A DNA stretch of 10,090 nt from Archaeoglobus sp. JdFR-24 (GCA_002011215.1 MTML01000139.1:7232-17321), one strand, 5' to 3'. Shown: positions 1 through 7,505, counted from the stretch's first letter. The notes: generated from the letters alone by a model not told the origin. Translations and numbers: made by a program.

Positions 1-1038
1 GGAGACAAAAAAGCTGACGAAGTGCTTAAGAAGACAAATATTCAACCCACAAAAAAGCCACAATCCCTGAACAGAGATGAGATTGCAGAACTGATTGATG
101 CGTTCAAGAACACCGATTTTTTACCACCGCCAACAGATTGTCTTTCTCCGATAGGAGACAAGAACATAATGAGGAGTTTAATCAACAAGTACAAAGTTGA
201 ATGGGCTTATGCGGTTACGAGGAAACCAAAGGTTTTTTCCGGAAATCCATTCCTCGTGGAGGTCGGAATAGGGTACGGAGGTGAGCTGAGAGGAGATGAA
301 AAGGTCAGAGTTATCAGATTCGCAAATAAGATACCTTTGCTCTACTCCCAAGGTGGTTGTGCTCTAACTAAAGCTGTGGAGAACGTGAACTGGAAGAGCT
401 ACGGGCTAAGTCAATCAAAAAACGAACTGCCTACCGCCCCTGCGGTCTTCCTGATACATGTGGCGTCAACGAACATACCTTACACCTCTGAATCAAAGGA
501 GGCGGTAACAGTAATTCCGGAAATCTACGAGGAGATCAGACTCGCTTTACAGGAAGTCGGAAGAAAGCTGAAAGAGTATATAGACAGAAAAGAGAGGTAC
601 AAAAAGAAGAAGAGCAAGGAGGATGTACTAAACAAAATTCTACCGTTGCTCGCGAAAAAGGTTGCTGAGGTTCTCGAAAGGGATGAGATCGATGTTAGCA
701 AGGTGATTTCCAGAATAATAGGCAACATCCACATCCAGAGGGATGTTACCGAAAAAGACGGTGTGATTGAGGCTGAATTGAAAGTTTCAAATTACACGAG
801 AGCCAAAAAGGAATTTAAGATATATGAGATAATTGCGGGAAGTGTAGAGGCAGATGATAATGAGGTTAAGATTACCGAGAGTGGGGGACACTCCACAATG
901 CTGTGGAATATAAAACTAAATGCCAACGAAACGAGATCTTTGAAATACACCGTGAAGGGTAGAATAATAAACAAAAAACCATATGTCGATGGTGTAGATG
1001 AGAGTCTGATCGATGGTGCAGAGCTGATGAGTTTTTAG
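1..1038 (+). CDS. top6B: DNA topoisomerase VI subunit B, C-terminal part (5' end outside window)
   Basis: Topoisomerase VI is the A2B2 type IIB topoisomerase of archaea; subunit B binds ATP and drives strand passage while subunit A cuts DNA. The reading frame is open from base 1 (345 residues visible), so the GTG at 22 is internal and the N-terminal GHKL ATPase domain lies upstream of the window. The visible part holds the conserved LPPPTDCLSPIG segment, the transducer domain (VTRKPKVFSGNPFLVEVGI, GYGGEL, LLYSQGGCALTKAVENVNW, YGLSQS, YTSESKEAV) and a long basic helix near visible residues 165-210 that should lead to subunit A. About the last 100 residues look like the extra beta-rich, Ig-like C-terminal domain known from Methanosarcina Top6B; that domain call is inference. 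The stop TAG overlaps the ribosome binding site of top6A, which suggests translational coupling. Confidence 0.96.
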   Translation, partial: GDKKADEVLKKTNIQPTKKPQSLNRDEIAELIDAFKNTDFLPPPTDCLSPIGDKNIMRSLINKYKVEWAYAVTRKPKVFSGNPFLVEVGIGYGGELRGDEKVRVIRFANKIPLLYSQGGCALTKAVENVNWKSYGLSQSKNELPTAPAVFLIHVASTNIPYTSESKEAVTVIPEIYEEIRLALQEVGRKLKEYIDRKERYKKKKSKEDVLNKILPLLAKKVAEVLERDEIDVSKVISRIIGNIHIQRDVTEKDGVIEAELKVSNYTRAKKEFKIYEIIAGSVEADDNEVKITESGGHSTMLWNIKLNANETRSLKYTVKGRIINKKPYVDGVDESLIDGAELMSF

Positions 1039-1046
1039 GAGGTGAT
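1038..1046 (+). promoter_or_regulatory. Strong ribosome binding site that decides the top6A start
   Basis: GGAGGTGAT at 1038-1046 is fully complementary to the archaeal 16S rRNA 3' end. It overlaps the last base of the top6B stop codon. The only start-like codon at normal distance in the top6A frame is CTG at 1052 (5 nt spacing); no ATG, GTG or TTG follows until TTG at 1130. Confidence 0.7.
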
Positions 1047-1051
1047 TCTTC

Positions 1052-2134
1052 CTGAAAAAAATTGAAGAAGAGTGCCTTAAAAGTCTTTTAAAAATTCCAG
1101 AAACAATTTACGACCAACTCAAGGAGGGTTTGATACCAGAGATAGAGATAGCGACAAGAACAAAGTACAACATTGAATTCAACGAAGAGAGTGAAGTATG
1201 GGTTTATGGCGACAGAAGGAGTACGAGAAGTGCTAAAACAGTTAAAGGAGCTTATCAGCTTCTCAGAATGACTTATGTAATAGGCTTTCTCAAAGAACAG
1301 CTAAGGAACAATAAATCCTCCACCCTGAGAGAGCTATACTACATCTCGGAGAATTGGGATATTGCGAAATTCAACGAACAGCAGGAAAGCGATCGTCTCA
1401 TCGAAGATCTTGAAATAATCAGCACATATCAAAGGGAGCACTTCCACATCCGCCCAGAAGAGGATGGTGCCACAGTTGTAGGTCCTTTAAGGATAAGAGA
1501 GGAGACAAGAAGGGGTTTAAGGGAGATTCACTGTCAGGAAGATGTAGGAGAGGGAGGATATCAAATTCCGGTCAATGTGGATAAAATCGAATTCGTTGAA
1601 CACGATGCGAAATTTGTGATTGCGATCGAAACAGGTGGTATGCGGGATAGGCTGATTGAGAACGGATTTGATGAGAGATTCGACGCAATCATCGTACACC
1701 TAAAAGGACAACCCGCAAGAAGCACGAGACGGTTGCTAAGGAGATTGAACTCGGAACTGAATTTGCCAGTAGTTGTTTTCACAGATGGTGATCCGTGGAG
1801 CTACAGAATCTATGCAAGCGTCGCTTACGGCTCGATAAAATCCGCACATCTGTCGGAGTACCTCGCAACCCCATCCGCAAAATTCGTGGGAATTCGCCCA
1901 AGCGATATCGTTAAGTATGATCTGCCTTCGGACAAGCTGTCAGATGAAGATATAAAAGCTCTAAACTCAATTCTATCAGATCCAAGATTTGACTCGGAAT
2001 TCTGGAAAAAAGAGGTTAATTTACAGCTTGAACTGAAAAAGAAATCCGAACAACAGGCTCTTGCAAAATACGGGCTGGATTATGTGACGGATGTGTATCT
2101 ACCGGAGAGGTTGACGGAGATGGGTGTAATCTAA
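1052..2134 (+). CDS. top6A: DNA topoisomerase VI subunit A (Spo11-like), probable CTG start
   Basis: DNA-cleaving subunit of topoisomerase VI, homologous to eukaryotic Spo11. From CTG 1052 the protein is 360 aa, the usual length of archaeal Top6A; from the first conventional codon, TTG 1130, it would be 334 aa. The frame is open upstream to a TGA at 1043-1045, and the added segment reads as a charged helix ([20 protein letters not shown]) leading into the conserved [16 protein letters not shown] stretch. With the CTG start, the catalytic tyrosine in [10 protein letters not shown] is about residue 97. The Toprim acidic residues are E193 in AIETGG and D245 and D247 in FTDGDPW. All needed residues are present, so the enzyme should be active. 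It directly follows top6B with the two genes coupled at the stop/RBS. The identity is certain; the start is inferred from RBS position and length. TTG 1130 has a GGAGG only 2 nt upstream, which is too close to be favoured. Confidence 0.93.
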   Translation: MKKIEEECLKSLLKIPETIYDQLKEGLIPEIEIATRTKYNIEFNEESEVWVYGDRRSTRSAKTVKGAYQLLRMTYVIGFLKEQLRNNKSSTLRELYYISENWDIAKFNEQQESDRLIEDLEIISTYQREHFHIRPEEDGATVVGPLRIREETRRGLREIHCQEDVGEGGYQIPVNVDKIEFVEHDAKFVIAIETGGMRDRLIENGFDERFDAIIVHLKGQPARSTRRLLRRLNSELNLPVVVFTDGDPWSYRIYASVAYGSIKSAHLSEYLATPSAKFVGIRPSDIVKYDLPSDKLSDEDIKALNSILSDPRFDSEFWKKEVNLQLELKKKSEQQALAKYGLDYVTDVYLPERLTEMGVI

Positions 2135-2158
2135 GCACAATGATTGGTGACCTAACAA

Positions 2159-2392
2159 TTGAAAAGACTTAAATCTCCAGATCCCTATCTCGAAAAAATG
2201 AAAAAGAGCATAGTTGTGGTGGATGACAGCTGTGTAGGCTGTAGCTTCTGCATGCTCATCTGTCCCTACGACGGAGTAAATGTTCTCGGAAAAGCAGAGA
2301 TCAACGATAACTGCAATGCATGTATGAAGTGCTCGATGTACTGTCCAAATTCATCCATAAAGAAGATAAATCTAGATTCATCCGAGGGTTAG
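2159..2392 (+). CDS. Small 2[4Fe-4S] ferredoxin
   Basis: A 77-aa soluble electron carrier with two classic cluster motifs: C25, C28, C31 with C35-P, and C52, C55, C58 with C62-P. In the usual bacterial-type fold C25/28/31 plus C62 bind one cluster and C52/55/58 plus C35 the other. The TTG start at 2159 was chosen because GGTGA at 2146-2150 lies 8 nt upstream. An internal ATG at 2198 (MKKSIVVVDD) would give a 64-aa protein and cannot be excluded; it keeps both clusters. The stop is 1 bp before the ATG of the FAD-dependent oxidoreductase, so the two are almost surely cotranslated and probably partners: the ferredoxin would feed electrons to, or take them from, the flavoprotein. That partnership is inference from position. 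Confidence 0.92.
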   Translation: MKRLKSPDPYLEKMKKSIVVVDDSCVGCSFCMLICPYDGVNVLGKAEINDNCNACMKCSMYCPNSSIKKINLDSSEG

Positions 2393-2393
2393 G

Positions 2394-3593
2394 ATGAGGG
2401 TTGCGGTAATCGGAGCGGGTCTCGGAGGCTTGCTTACCTCAGCAGTACTCTTGCAGAAAGGATATAAAGTAGATGTTTTTGAAAAACTGAACTTCTACGG
2501 AGGTAGATTTACCTCATTCAACTATAAAGGGTTTCAAATAAGCACTGGAGCATTGCATATGATCCCTCACGGGAGGAGAGGACCACTCGGAAAAATGCTA
2601 AAAAAAATAGGGTGCAAAGTAGAAATCGTGGACTCAAAACCAGAAGGAGAGATTTTGCTAAGTGAGAGAGGAGAGAGGATAGAGGTTAGAAGTGCGGTTT
2701 TCCCTCTAAGATCAAAAATGAAGTTCCTCAAGTGGGTGCTCGCATATAAGCTTCTCAGAAAGGATCCAACAATGGATTCATACGAAAAAGAACTTGATGA
2801 GTTAAGTATGGGCTTTCTTAGGTCTTTTTTGGGCTGGAGTTTAAGCATCTCACCATCAGATATACGATTCTCGAAACTCCTTGCAATATACCAAAGGGTG
2901 AGGGAACACGGAGGTCCCGGAATACCTGTAGGTGGGTGCAAAAAGGTCGTGGATGAGCTTGTTGAAGTAATAAAAAGTAACAATGGAAATCTTCACCTGA
3001 GGAACCCTGTTATAAAACTAACCGCAAACGAAGGCAATGATGAGATTCAGAAGATCATAACAAAGAGAGGAGAGTTTGAATACGACTTTTACATATCGAA
3101 CATCGGACACGGATTAACTGGAAGGTTGGTAGGAAAGGAATACTGCAAACCTGAAAAAGAGAGTAAAGGTGTGAAGTACTCTATATCAGTAGATGAGCCT
3201 TTTATCGGACATACTGGAGTTCTCTTTACCTTGGGTGGACGTATTTCTGGAATGAACGAGGTAACAAACGCTGACCCTTCTCTCGCGCCTAAAGGAAAGC
3301 ACCTTCTAATGGCGCACCAACCCCTTTACATCGATGCTCGAGAGGAGATCAAAAAAGGGCTTGAAGAACTAAAATCGATATTAAACGGATATAAATACGA
3401 GATTATTGCAATTCAGAGTTATTATAATGACTGGCCAGTTAATAGAGTTATTAGTGGGCTTGATTTTGGATATAAAACACCATACAGAAATCTTGTCGTT
3501 GTCGGAGATGGAGCCAAAGGAGACGATATTGAAGTTGACGGTATTGCCCTCGGCATCGAGAGGATGTTGTCCGAGATGTTTGGCATCAAATAG
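2394..3593 (+). CDS. FAD-dependent oxidoreductase, phytoene desaturase (CrtI)-like
   Basis: A 399-aa flavoprotein of the large amine-oxidase/phytoene-desaturase superfamily. The N-terminus has the dinucleotide-binding fold GAGLGG (7-12), the acidic ribose-binding E30 and the GGR motif (36-38). The C-terminus has the second FAD contact, VVVGDGAKGD (about 368-377), followed by a helix-capping GIALG. The length fits the archaeal branch of the family, which is shorter than carotenoid desaturases of about 490 aa. No signal peptide or membrane segment is evident. The substrate cannot be read from the sequence. The adjacent ferredoxin suggests a ferredoxin-linked reduction or desaturation of an isoprenoid chain, for example saturation of polyprenyl chains of ether lipids or of menaquinone, which is fully saturated in Archaeoglobus; this is a hypothesis. 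It could also be a carotenoid-type or unrelated amine-oxidase-fold enzyme. GAGG at 2384-2387 is a weak RBS, and coupling to the ferredoxin stop is likely. Confidence 0.85.
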   Translation: MRVAVIGAGLGGLLTSAVLLQKGYKVDVFEKLNFYGGRFTSFNYKGFQISTGALHMIPHGRRGPLGKMLKKIGCKVEIVDSKPEGEILLSERGERIEVRSAVFPLRSKMKFLKWVLAYKLLRKDPTMDSYEKELDELSMGFLRSFLGWSLSISPSDIRFSKLLAIYQRVREHGGPGIPVGGCKKVVDELVEVIKSNNGNLHLRNPVIKLTANEGNDEIQKIITKRGEFEYDFYISNIGHGLTGRLVGKEYCKPEKESKGVKYSISVDEPFIGHTGVLFTLGGRISGMNEVTNADPSLAPKGKHLLMAHQPLYIDAREEIKKGLEELKSILNGYKYEIIAIQSYYNDWPVNRVISGLDFGYKTPYRNLVVVGDGAKGDDIEVDGIALGIERMLSEMFGIK

Positions 3594-3636
3594 GAAAGTA
3601 TAATGGAGACAACAAAAAAGAGAGTAGGGCGATACC

Positions 3637-4281
3637 ATGATAACCGCGAAAGGACTATCAAAAAAGTTTGGCAGAAGATATGTCCTGAAGGACTTAAACT
3701 TCTCAATCAGTAGCGGTGAGATCGTTGCTTTGGTTGGTGAGAACGGTTCGGGAAAAACAACACTACTGAGACTGATCGCGGGACAAATAAAACCAAGCAA
3801 TGGTGAAATCTTTGTCCACGAGAAGGAGCCGTGGAAGGATTGTAACATCAGAAAAAAAATCGGATTTATCACTCACAAATCCTACTTTTACGGAGACCTC
3901 ACCGCAGAGGAGAACCTTAAGTTTTATTCCAAATCTTTCGGTAAAATGTCCGTGGAAGTGGCTTTGGAAATCGTGGGCTTGAAGAAGTTCAAAGATGTAA
4001 GGATTTCAAAATTTTCAAAAGGAATGATTCAAAGACTCTGCATATCGAGGATACTACTGCAAGACCCCGATATACTGCTTCTCGACGAACCAACATCCGG
4101 TCTCGATTTCAAAGCGAAAAAACAATTTTTCGAGCTTATAGAGACTGAGTTCAAAAACAAGACGATCATAATCGCAAGCCATAGCAAGGAGGAAGTAGGA
4201 ATCTGTGAGAAGGCATATTATCTCTCCGACAAAAAGATGGATGAGAGAAGAATAGATGAAGTTCTAAAAAAGGTGTTCTGA
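3637..4281 (+). CDS. ccmA: ABC transporter ATP-binding protein, CcmA-like
   Basis: A 214-aa single-domain ABC ATPase. Visible motifs are Walker A GENGSGKTT (34-42), a signature FSKGM (126-130) in place of LSGGQ, Walker B ILLLDEP (146-152), D-loop SGLD (154-157) and the switch histidine H182. The Q-loop position reads FITHKS, with His where most ABC ATPases have Gln; many CcmA proteins also carry a G-H there. The signature variant SKGM is common in ABC-2-type exporters, so the ATPase alone would be ambiguous. The CcmA call rests on its overlapping partner, which looks like CcmB. In the Ccm system I machinery CcmA powers release of holo-CcmE from the CcmC complex during cytochrome c maturation. 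The ATG at 3637 is preceded only by a weak RBS (GGGCGAT). The 43-bp gap after the flavoprotein gene could hold a separate promoter, but this is not clear. Confidence 0.8.
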   Translation: MITAKGLSKKFGRRYVLKDLNFSISSGEIVALVGENGSGKTTLLRLIAGQIKPSNGEIFVHEKEPWKDCNIRKKIGFITHKSYFYGDLTAEENLKFYSKSFGKMSVEVALEIVGLKKFKDVRISKFSKGMIQRLCISRILLQDPDILLLDEPTSGLDFKAKKQFFELIETEFKNKTIIIASHSKEEVGICEKAYYLSDKKMDERRIDEVLKKVF

Positions 4282-4943
4282 TGAGAAATGTAGTTTATTC
4301 CGCAATTCAAATAGCCTTAAAAGACCTAAGAATTGAATTTAGAACCAAGAAGACAATAAACTTCATATTCTTATTTTCATTCCTCACAATCTCGATTTTC
4401 AGCGTCTCAATACCACTAAAGAGTGCTGAAGCTTTAACACCCCCTTTACTTTGGTTCATATTTCTGTTTGCGGGAGTTATCGGATACTCAAGGGCGTTTC
4501 TTCGTGAAGTGGAGGATGACACACTCGATGGCTTAAAAATGATTTTCCCTCCGCATTCAATTCTTCTGGGAAAGTTGTTTTATAACCTCGCCATAATGCT
4601 TTTTCTCGAGTCCGTCATTATCCCTCTATTCATAATCTTCTTCGATTTGAAAATTCTGCATCCTCTGGAATTTTTTATCTCGGTAACCATAGGAAATCTC
4701 GCTTTTGTGACTGTTTCGACCTCTTTATCAATATTAACAATAAAATCATCCACGAGAGAGCTTTTATTACCAATCATCCTGTTTCCCATAGTGTTTCCTG
4801 TTATAACCGTATCTATTAAAGCGATCTCATCCTCACTATTCGGATCGGGACCGAGCTATTCATCCATCACCTTCATCCTAATATACTCCTTAGTTATGCT
4901 GATACTATCGTTCTCCACAATAGAACAAGCGATTTCAGAGTGA
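4281..4943 (+). CDS. ccmB: CcmB-like ABC transporter permease (cytochrome c maturation)
   Basis: A 220-aa integral membrane protein with about six hydrophobic helices, near 26-44, 55-73, 98-122, 129-154, 161-182 and 194-214. That number and the total length match CcmB (about 220 aa). An amphipathic N-terminus precedes TM1, with the charged KDLRIEFRTKK segment typical of CcmB, and a conserved-looking loop SRAFLREVEDDTLDGL follows TM2. The ATG overlaps the ccmA stop (TGATG), with AGGTG 5 nt upstream of the ATG, so the two subunits are translationally coupled and must form one transporter. In system I cytochrome c maturation CcmAB works with CcmC, CcmE and CcmF; none of these is in the window, because the next gene is convergent. 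Archaea of this group that respire metals are rich in c-type cytochromes, which would give the pair a role. A generic ABC-2 exporter is the alternative. Confidence 0.78.
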   Translation: MRNVVYSAIQIALKDLRIEFRTKKTINFIFLFSFLTISIFSVSIPLKSAEALTPPLLWFIFLFAGVIGYSRAFLREVEDDTLDGLKMIFPPHSILLGKLFYNLAIMLFLESVIIPLFIIFFDLKILHPLEFFISVTIGNLAFVTVSTSLSILTIKSSTRELLLPIILFPIVFPVITVSIKAISSSLFGSGPSYSSITFILIYSLVMLILSFSTIEQAISE

Positions 4944-4974
4944 GTCACTCGAAACAGGACATAATTAACAAACT
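4944..4974. other. Convergent intergenic junction
   Basis: These 31 bp separate the stop codons of ccmB (+) and the thiolase gene (-). There is no stem-loop and no long T-run on either strand, so any terminators must be weak or lie inside the flanking genes. Confidence 0.6.
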
Positions 4975-6123
4975 TCATGCTCGAGATACTATGCACACCG
5001 CAGAAACAGAGTACGGACCTCCAAGATTGTGGGCAAATCCAGCTTCAGCGGATTCAACTTGCAATCCCTCAGCTTTACCGAGAACCTGCTTAGCCAACTC
5101 ACAGACCATTCTAACACCGGATGCTGCAATGGGGTGACCAAAGGATTTCAATCCTCCATCAGGGTTTATCGGAAAATCCCCATCTATTGTAGTTACACCA
5201 TCTCTTATCAGGTTCGCCCCCTCTCCTCTTTTACATAGCCCCATGTCCTGATAGTTAATAAGCTCTGTAATCGTAAAGCAATCGTGGACTATTCCAAAGT
5301 CCAATTCTTTCCTCGGGTTTTCTATACTGGCTTGCTTGTATGCCATTTTAGCTGCCTTCACCGTTGCTGGAAAACTGAGGAAGGTTTCCGATGGTCTTGA
5401 CCAAGGATGAATTGTCTCAACAGCCATCCCTATGGATTTTATAACCGCATACTCATCTCCCACTATCTCCCTCGCAGTCTTGGGGTTTGCCAACACAACC
5501 GCTGATGCTCCATCGCTGACCGCACTGCAGTCATACAATCCGAGTGGATAGGCAATCATGGGAGCGTTGAGTACATCCTCGACCGTTATCTCCCTCCTGA
5601 AGTGTGCTTTTGGATGTCTTGCACCATTATAGTGGTTTTTAACCGCAACAAGAGCTAAATCTTCCTTAGTCCACCCCCACTCCTTAAATGCTCTGTTTGC
5701 GGATAGGGCGAACATCCCCGGTGCGGAAACCGCTGGCATGTAGGGTGGAAAGATACCTTCTATAAAGGGTATGCCCCTGCTCCCGTTATCCATCAGCTTT
5801 TCAACACCCGCAGATATTACAATATCGAACGCTCCACTCGCAACAGCGTAAATTGCGTTTCTTATGTTATCCATTCCCGTTGCACAATAGTTTTCAACCC
5901 TCGAGATAGGTTTGCCGAAGAATTTCAGCGGATCGCTAAAATTATTCCCGCTAACTCCTGAGAACGGATAGAATGTGCCACACCAAACAGCTTCAACATC
6001 TTTAAGCTCTATCTCTGCTGAATTAATCGCGGAATACACAGCTTCAACAAGAAGATCCTCCTGATCCTTCTCCCAGTGGTGTCCGAATTTCGTAACACCC
6101 GTACCGATAATAGCAACCTCCAT
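4975..6123 (-). CDS. Thiolase (acetyl-CoA acetyltransferase / 3-ketoacyl-CoA thiolase, SCP2/archaeal type)
   Basis: A 382-aa thiolase that cleaves 3-ketoacyl-CoA with CoA, or condenses two acyl-CoAs in reverse. The acyl-accepting cysteine is C80 in NYCATG. H280 in HDCFTITE and H330 in GHPIAASG are the other active-site residues; N366-L-G-G stands where bacterial thiolases have their second cysteine. This Cys-His-His pattern is that of SCP2-type and archaeal thiolases, including the one in the methanogen thiolase/HMG-CoA synthase complex. The start at 6123 (MEVAIIGTG) is chosen because GAGGTGAT (6135-6128) lies 4 nt upstream and the family begins with this beta strand; an ATG at 6153 would overlap the preceding gene and lacks such a site. 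The preceding gene encodes an HMGCS-like/DUF35 fusion, and its stop lies inside the RBS, so the two products probably form one complex. No signal peptide is present, so it should be cytoplasmic. The physiological chain length is unknown. Confidence 0.92.
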   Translation of the reverse strand: MEVAIIGTGVTKFGHHWEKDQEDLLVEAVYSAINSAEIELKDVEAVWCGTFYPFSGVSGNNFSDPLKFFGKPISRVENYCATGMDNIRNAIYAVASGAFDIVISAGVEKLMDNGSRGIPFIEGIFPPYMPAVSAPGMFALSANRAFKEWGWTKEDLALVAVKNHYNGARHPKAHFRREITVEDVLNAPMIAYPLGLYDCSAVSDGASAVVLANPKTAREIVGDEYAVIKSIGMAVETIHPWSRPSETFLSFPATVKAAKMAYKQASIENPRKELDFGIVHDCFTITELINYQDMGLCKRGEGANLIRDGVTTIDGDFPINPDGGLKSFGHPIAASGVRMVCELAKQVLGKAEGLQVESAEAGFAHNLGGPYSVSAVCIVSRA

Positions 6124-6127
6124 AAAC

Positions 6128-6135
6128 ATCACCTC
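6128..6135 (-). promoter_or_regulatory. Ribosome binding site deciding the thiolase start
   Basis: GAGGTGAT on the minus strand, complementary to the 16S rRNA tail, sits 4 nt before ATG 6123 and includes the TGA stop (6131-6129) of the preceding gene. It supports the ATG at 6123 over the in-frame ATG at 6153 and implies stop/start translational coupling. Confidence 0.65.
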
Positions 6136-7505
6136 GGAAGTCTCACCTTCCAATAATAGTACCTGAATCCATTCTTTTCGTTTAAAAGTCTGAATGTTCT
6201 CTCTACCCCCATCCCAATCTCAATTTTTTCCTTCGCCCTGTAAAGATCCGTAACCTCCATAAAAGCTCTTCCACCACCCTCAAAGTCAACCACAGCGACA
6301 ACATGGGGGTGTATGCCATCCGCATCATAGTTGCCGGGAGATATCAGGTTGTCGATCGTGTATGTGTAGATCTCCCCTCTCTCAGACAGCTTAACCTCTT
6401 CGTAATCATCCTTTGCACCGCATTCAACACAACACCTACTTATCGGGTAGCTAACCACCCCACACTTTCTACATTTCATCCCGTAGAACCTCAGGATAGA
6501 TTTTTCATCCCTCCAGTACTTTACGGGTGATGGCTTGTCAGGATAACTCTTTTCCCCTACTTTTCCCCTTACATGCAGAAACTCTCCATAATCTATTTCT
6601 TTCTTGCTCTCGATCATCTTTTTGAGGTTCGTTTTAATCTTGTCCTTCACATCTATCAGAAAGGCATCCGAGCCGTCACCGTAGCTCCCGAGAAGTATTT
6701 TTCCTTCACTACCCAATCTGTCCGCAAGCATTAAGAACGGATGTGCCGTTCCAACAATCCCTACACTATCAAAAAATAGCTCTCCACCTTTTATCCCAGC
6801 GGATTTCAATACCCCATAGTAACTCCTAGGGTCTGGAGCAGATATGACTACATCCGAGATTTCTGCGGGATTTATTCCTGACTCCGATATGAGGCCCATA
6901 ATCGACGACTGAATGCTCTGAGCGAAGCCGTATCTTGCGGAGACCCTCATATCAAAATCGTTTAGAGACTCGTCTCCAACCCTCATCCACGCTCCGGGTT
7001 GCGTTTTGGTGTGGGTCTTGAATAATCCAACCTCGGCTTTCCCATCTCTCTCGACAAGCAGTGCTACCGCTCCATCACCGAGGATTTGTTCATAGATTGT
7101 TGCAGGTTTAACAGGGATCTTTTCGCTTGTAACAACCAATACGCTATCGAACTTTCCGGAATCCACCATATTACAAGCAATGCTCAATGCAGATGTACCC
7201 GCTCTGAAGGAGTCTGTGACATCCACCGTGAAGACATCGCTTGGAAGGTCGAGAGCTGTTGCGGTAAGAGATGCACACTGCTTTACTCGAAAGGGAGAGG
7301 ATGTTGTTGCAAAAACAAGAGCTGAAACCTCCTCAATTCTCCTAATCCCTCTACTCGCCTCCACACCCATAGTTATTACATCTTCATCCCAGAATGCTAC
7401 ACTTCTCTCCCCACCTAAGGACTGAAGTCCAACAGATTTTGCTATTTCGTCCCTTTTTATCCTCCATAAAGGAATATAAACCGAGCATTCTGAAATCCCA
7501 GCCAT
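6129..7505 (-). CDS. HMG-CoA synthase-like protein fused to DUF35 (zinc ribbon/OB-fold), catalytic residues missing
   Basis: A 458-aa two-part protein. Residues 1 to about 300 align by eye with archaeal HMG-CoA synthase: ISECSVYIPLWRI at the start, RAGTSAL (101-107), VDSGKFD (114-120) and LLGSYGDGSDAF (271-282). Residues about 325-458 are DUF35: a zinc ribbon with C345, C348, C359 and C362, then an OB-fold of the CoA/thiolase-associated type. In archaea the DUF35 protein is usually a separate subunit that bridges thiolase and HMG-CoA synthase; here it is fused. The catalytic Glu, Cys and His of HMG-CoA synthase fall on T68, F100 and S222, so normal synthase chemistry should be impossible. It probably serves as the thiolase's structural or CoA-handling partner, or has a new activity. 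The start at 7505 (MAGISECSVYIP) has GGGGAGAT just upstream; the longer ATG at 7544 would overlap the preceding gene. Automatic annotation as HMG-CoA synthase would be misleading. Confidence 0.88.
   Translation of the reverse strand: MAGISECSVYIPLWRIKRDEIAKSVGLQSLGGERSVAFWDEDVITMGVEASRGIRRIEEVSALVFATTSSPFRVKQCASLTATALDLPSDVFTVDVTDSFRAGTSALSIACNMVDSGKFDSVLVVTSEKIPVKPATIYEQILGDGAVALLVERDGKAEVGLFKTHTKTQPGAWMRVGDESLNDFDMRVSARYGFAQSIQSSIMGLISESGINPAEISDVVISAPDPRSYYGVLKSAGIKGGELFFDSVGIVGTAHPFLMLADRLGSEGKILLGSYGDGSDAFLIDVKDKIKTNLKKMIESKKEIDYGEFLHVRGKVGEKSYPDKPSPVKYWRDEKSILRFYGMKCRKCGVVSYPISRCCVECGAKDDYEEVKLSERGEIYTYTIDNLISPGNYDADGIHPHVVAVVDFEGGGRAFMEVTDLYRAKEKIEIGMGVERTFRLLNEKNGFRYYYWKVRLPR

Noticed and set aside
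1130..2134. top6A starting at TTG 1130
   Set aside because: It would begin at the edge of the conserved domain, with an RBS only 2 nt away, and would ignore the perfect RBS at 1038-1046; the frame stays open back to 1046.
2567..2983. Antisense open frame of 138 codons inside the FAD oxidoreductase gene
   Set aside because: It lies wholly opposite a well-supported gene, its product resembles no family I know, and it shows no RBS; it is a shadow of the real coding frame.
3597..3606. TATA-like AGTATAATGG before ccmA
   Set aside because: It is at a workable distance (about 36 bp from the ATG), but it is a single weak match in a 43-bp gap inside a run of same-strand genes; not enough to call a promoter.
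4944..4974. Terminator hairpin between the convergent genes
   Set aside because: No inverted repeat or long T-run was found on either strand in these 31 bp.
6129..7505. Annotation as mevalonate-pathway HMG-CoA synthase
   Set aside because: The catalytic Cys, His and Glu positions hold F, S and T, so sequence similarity alone does not support that activity.
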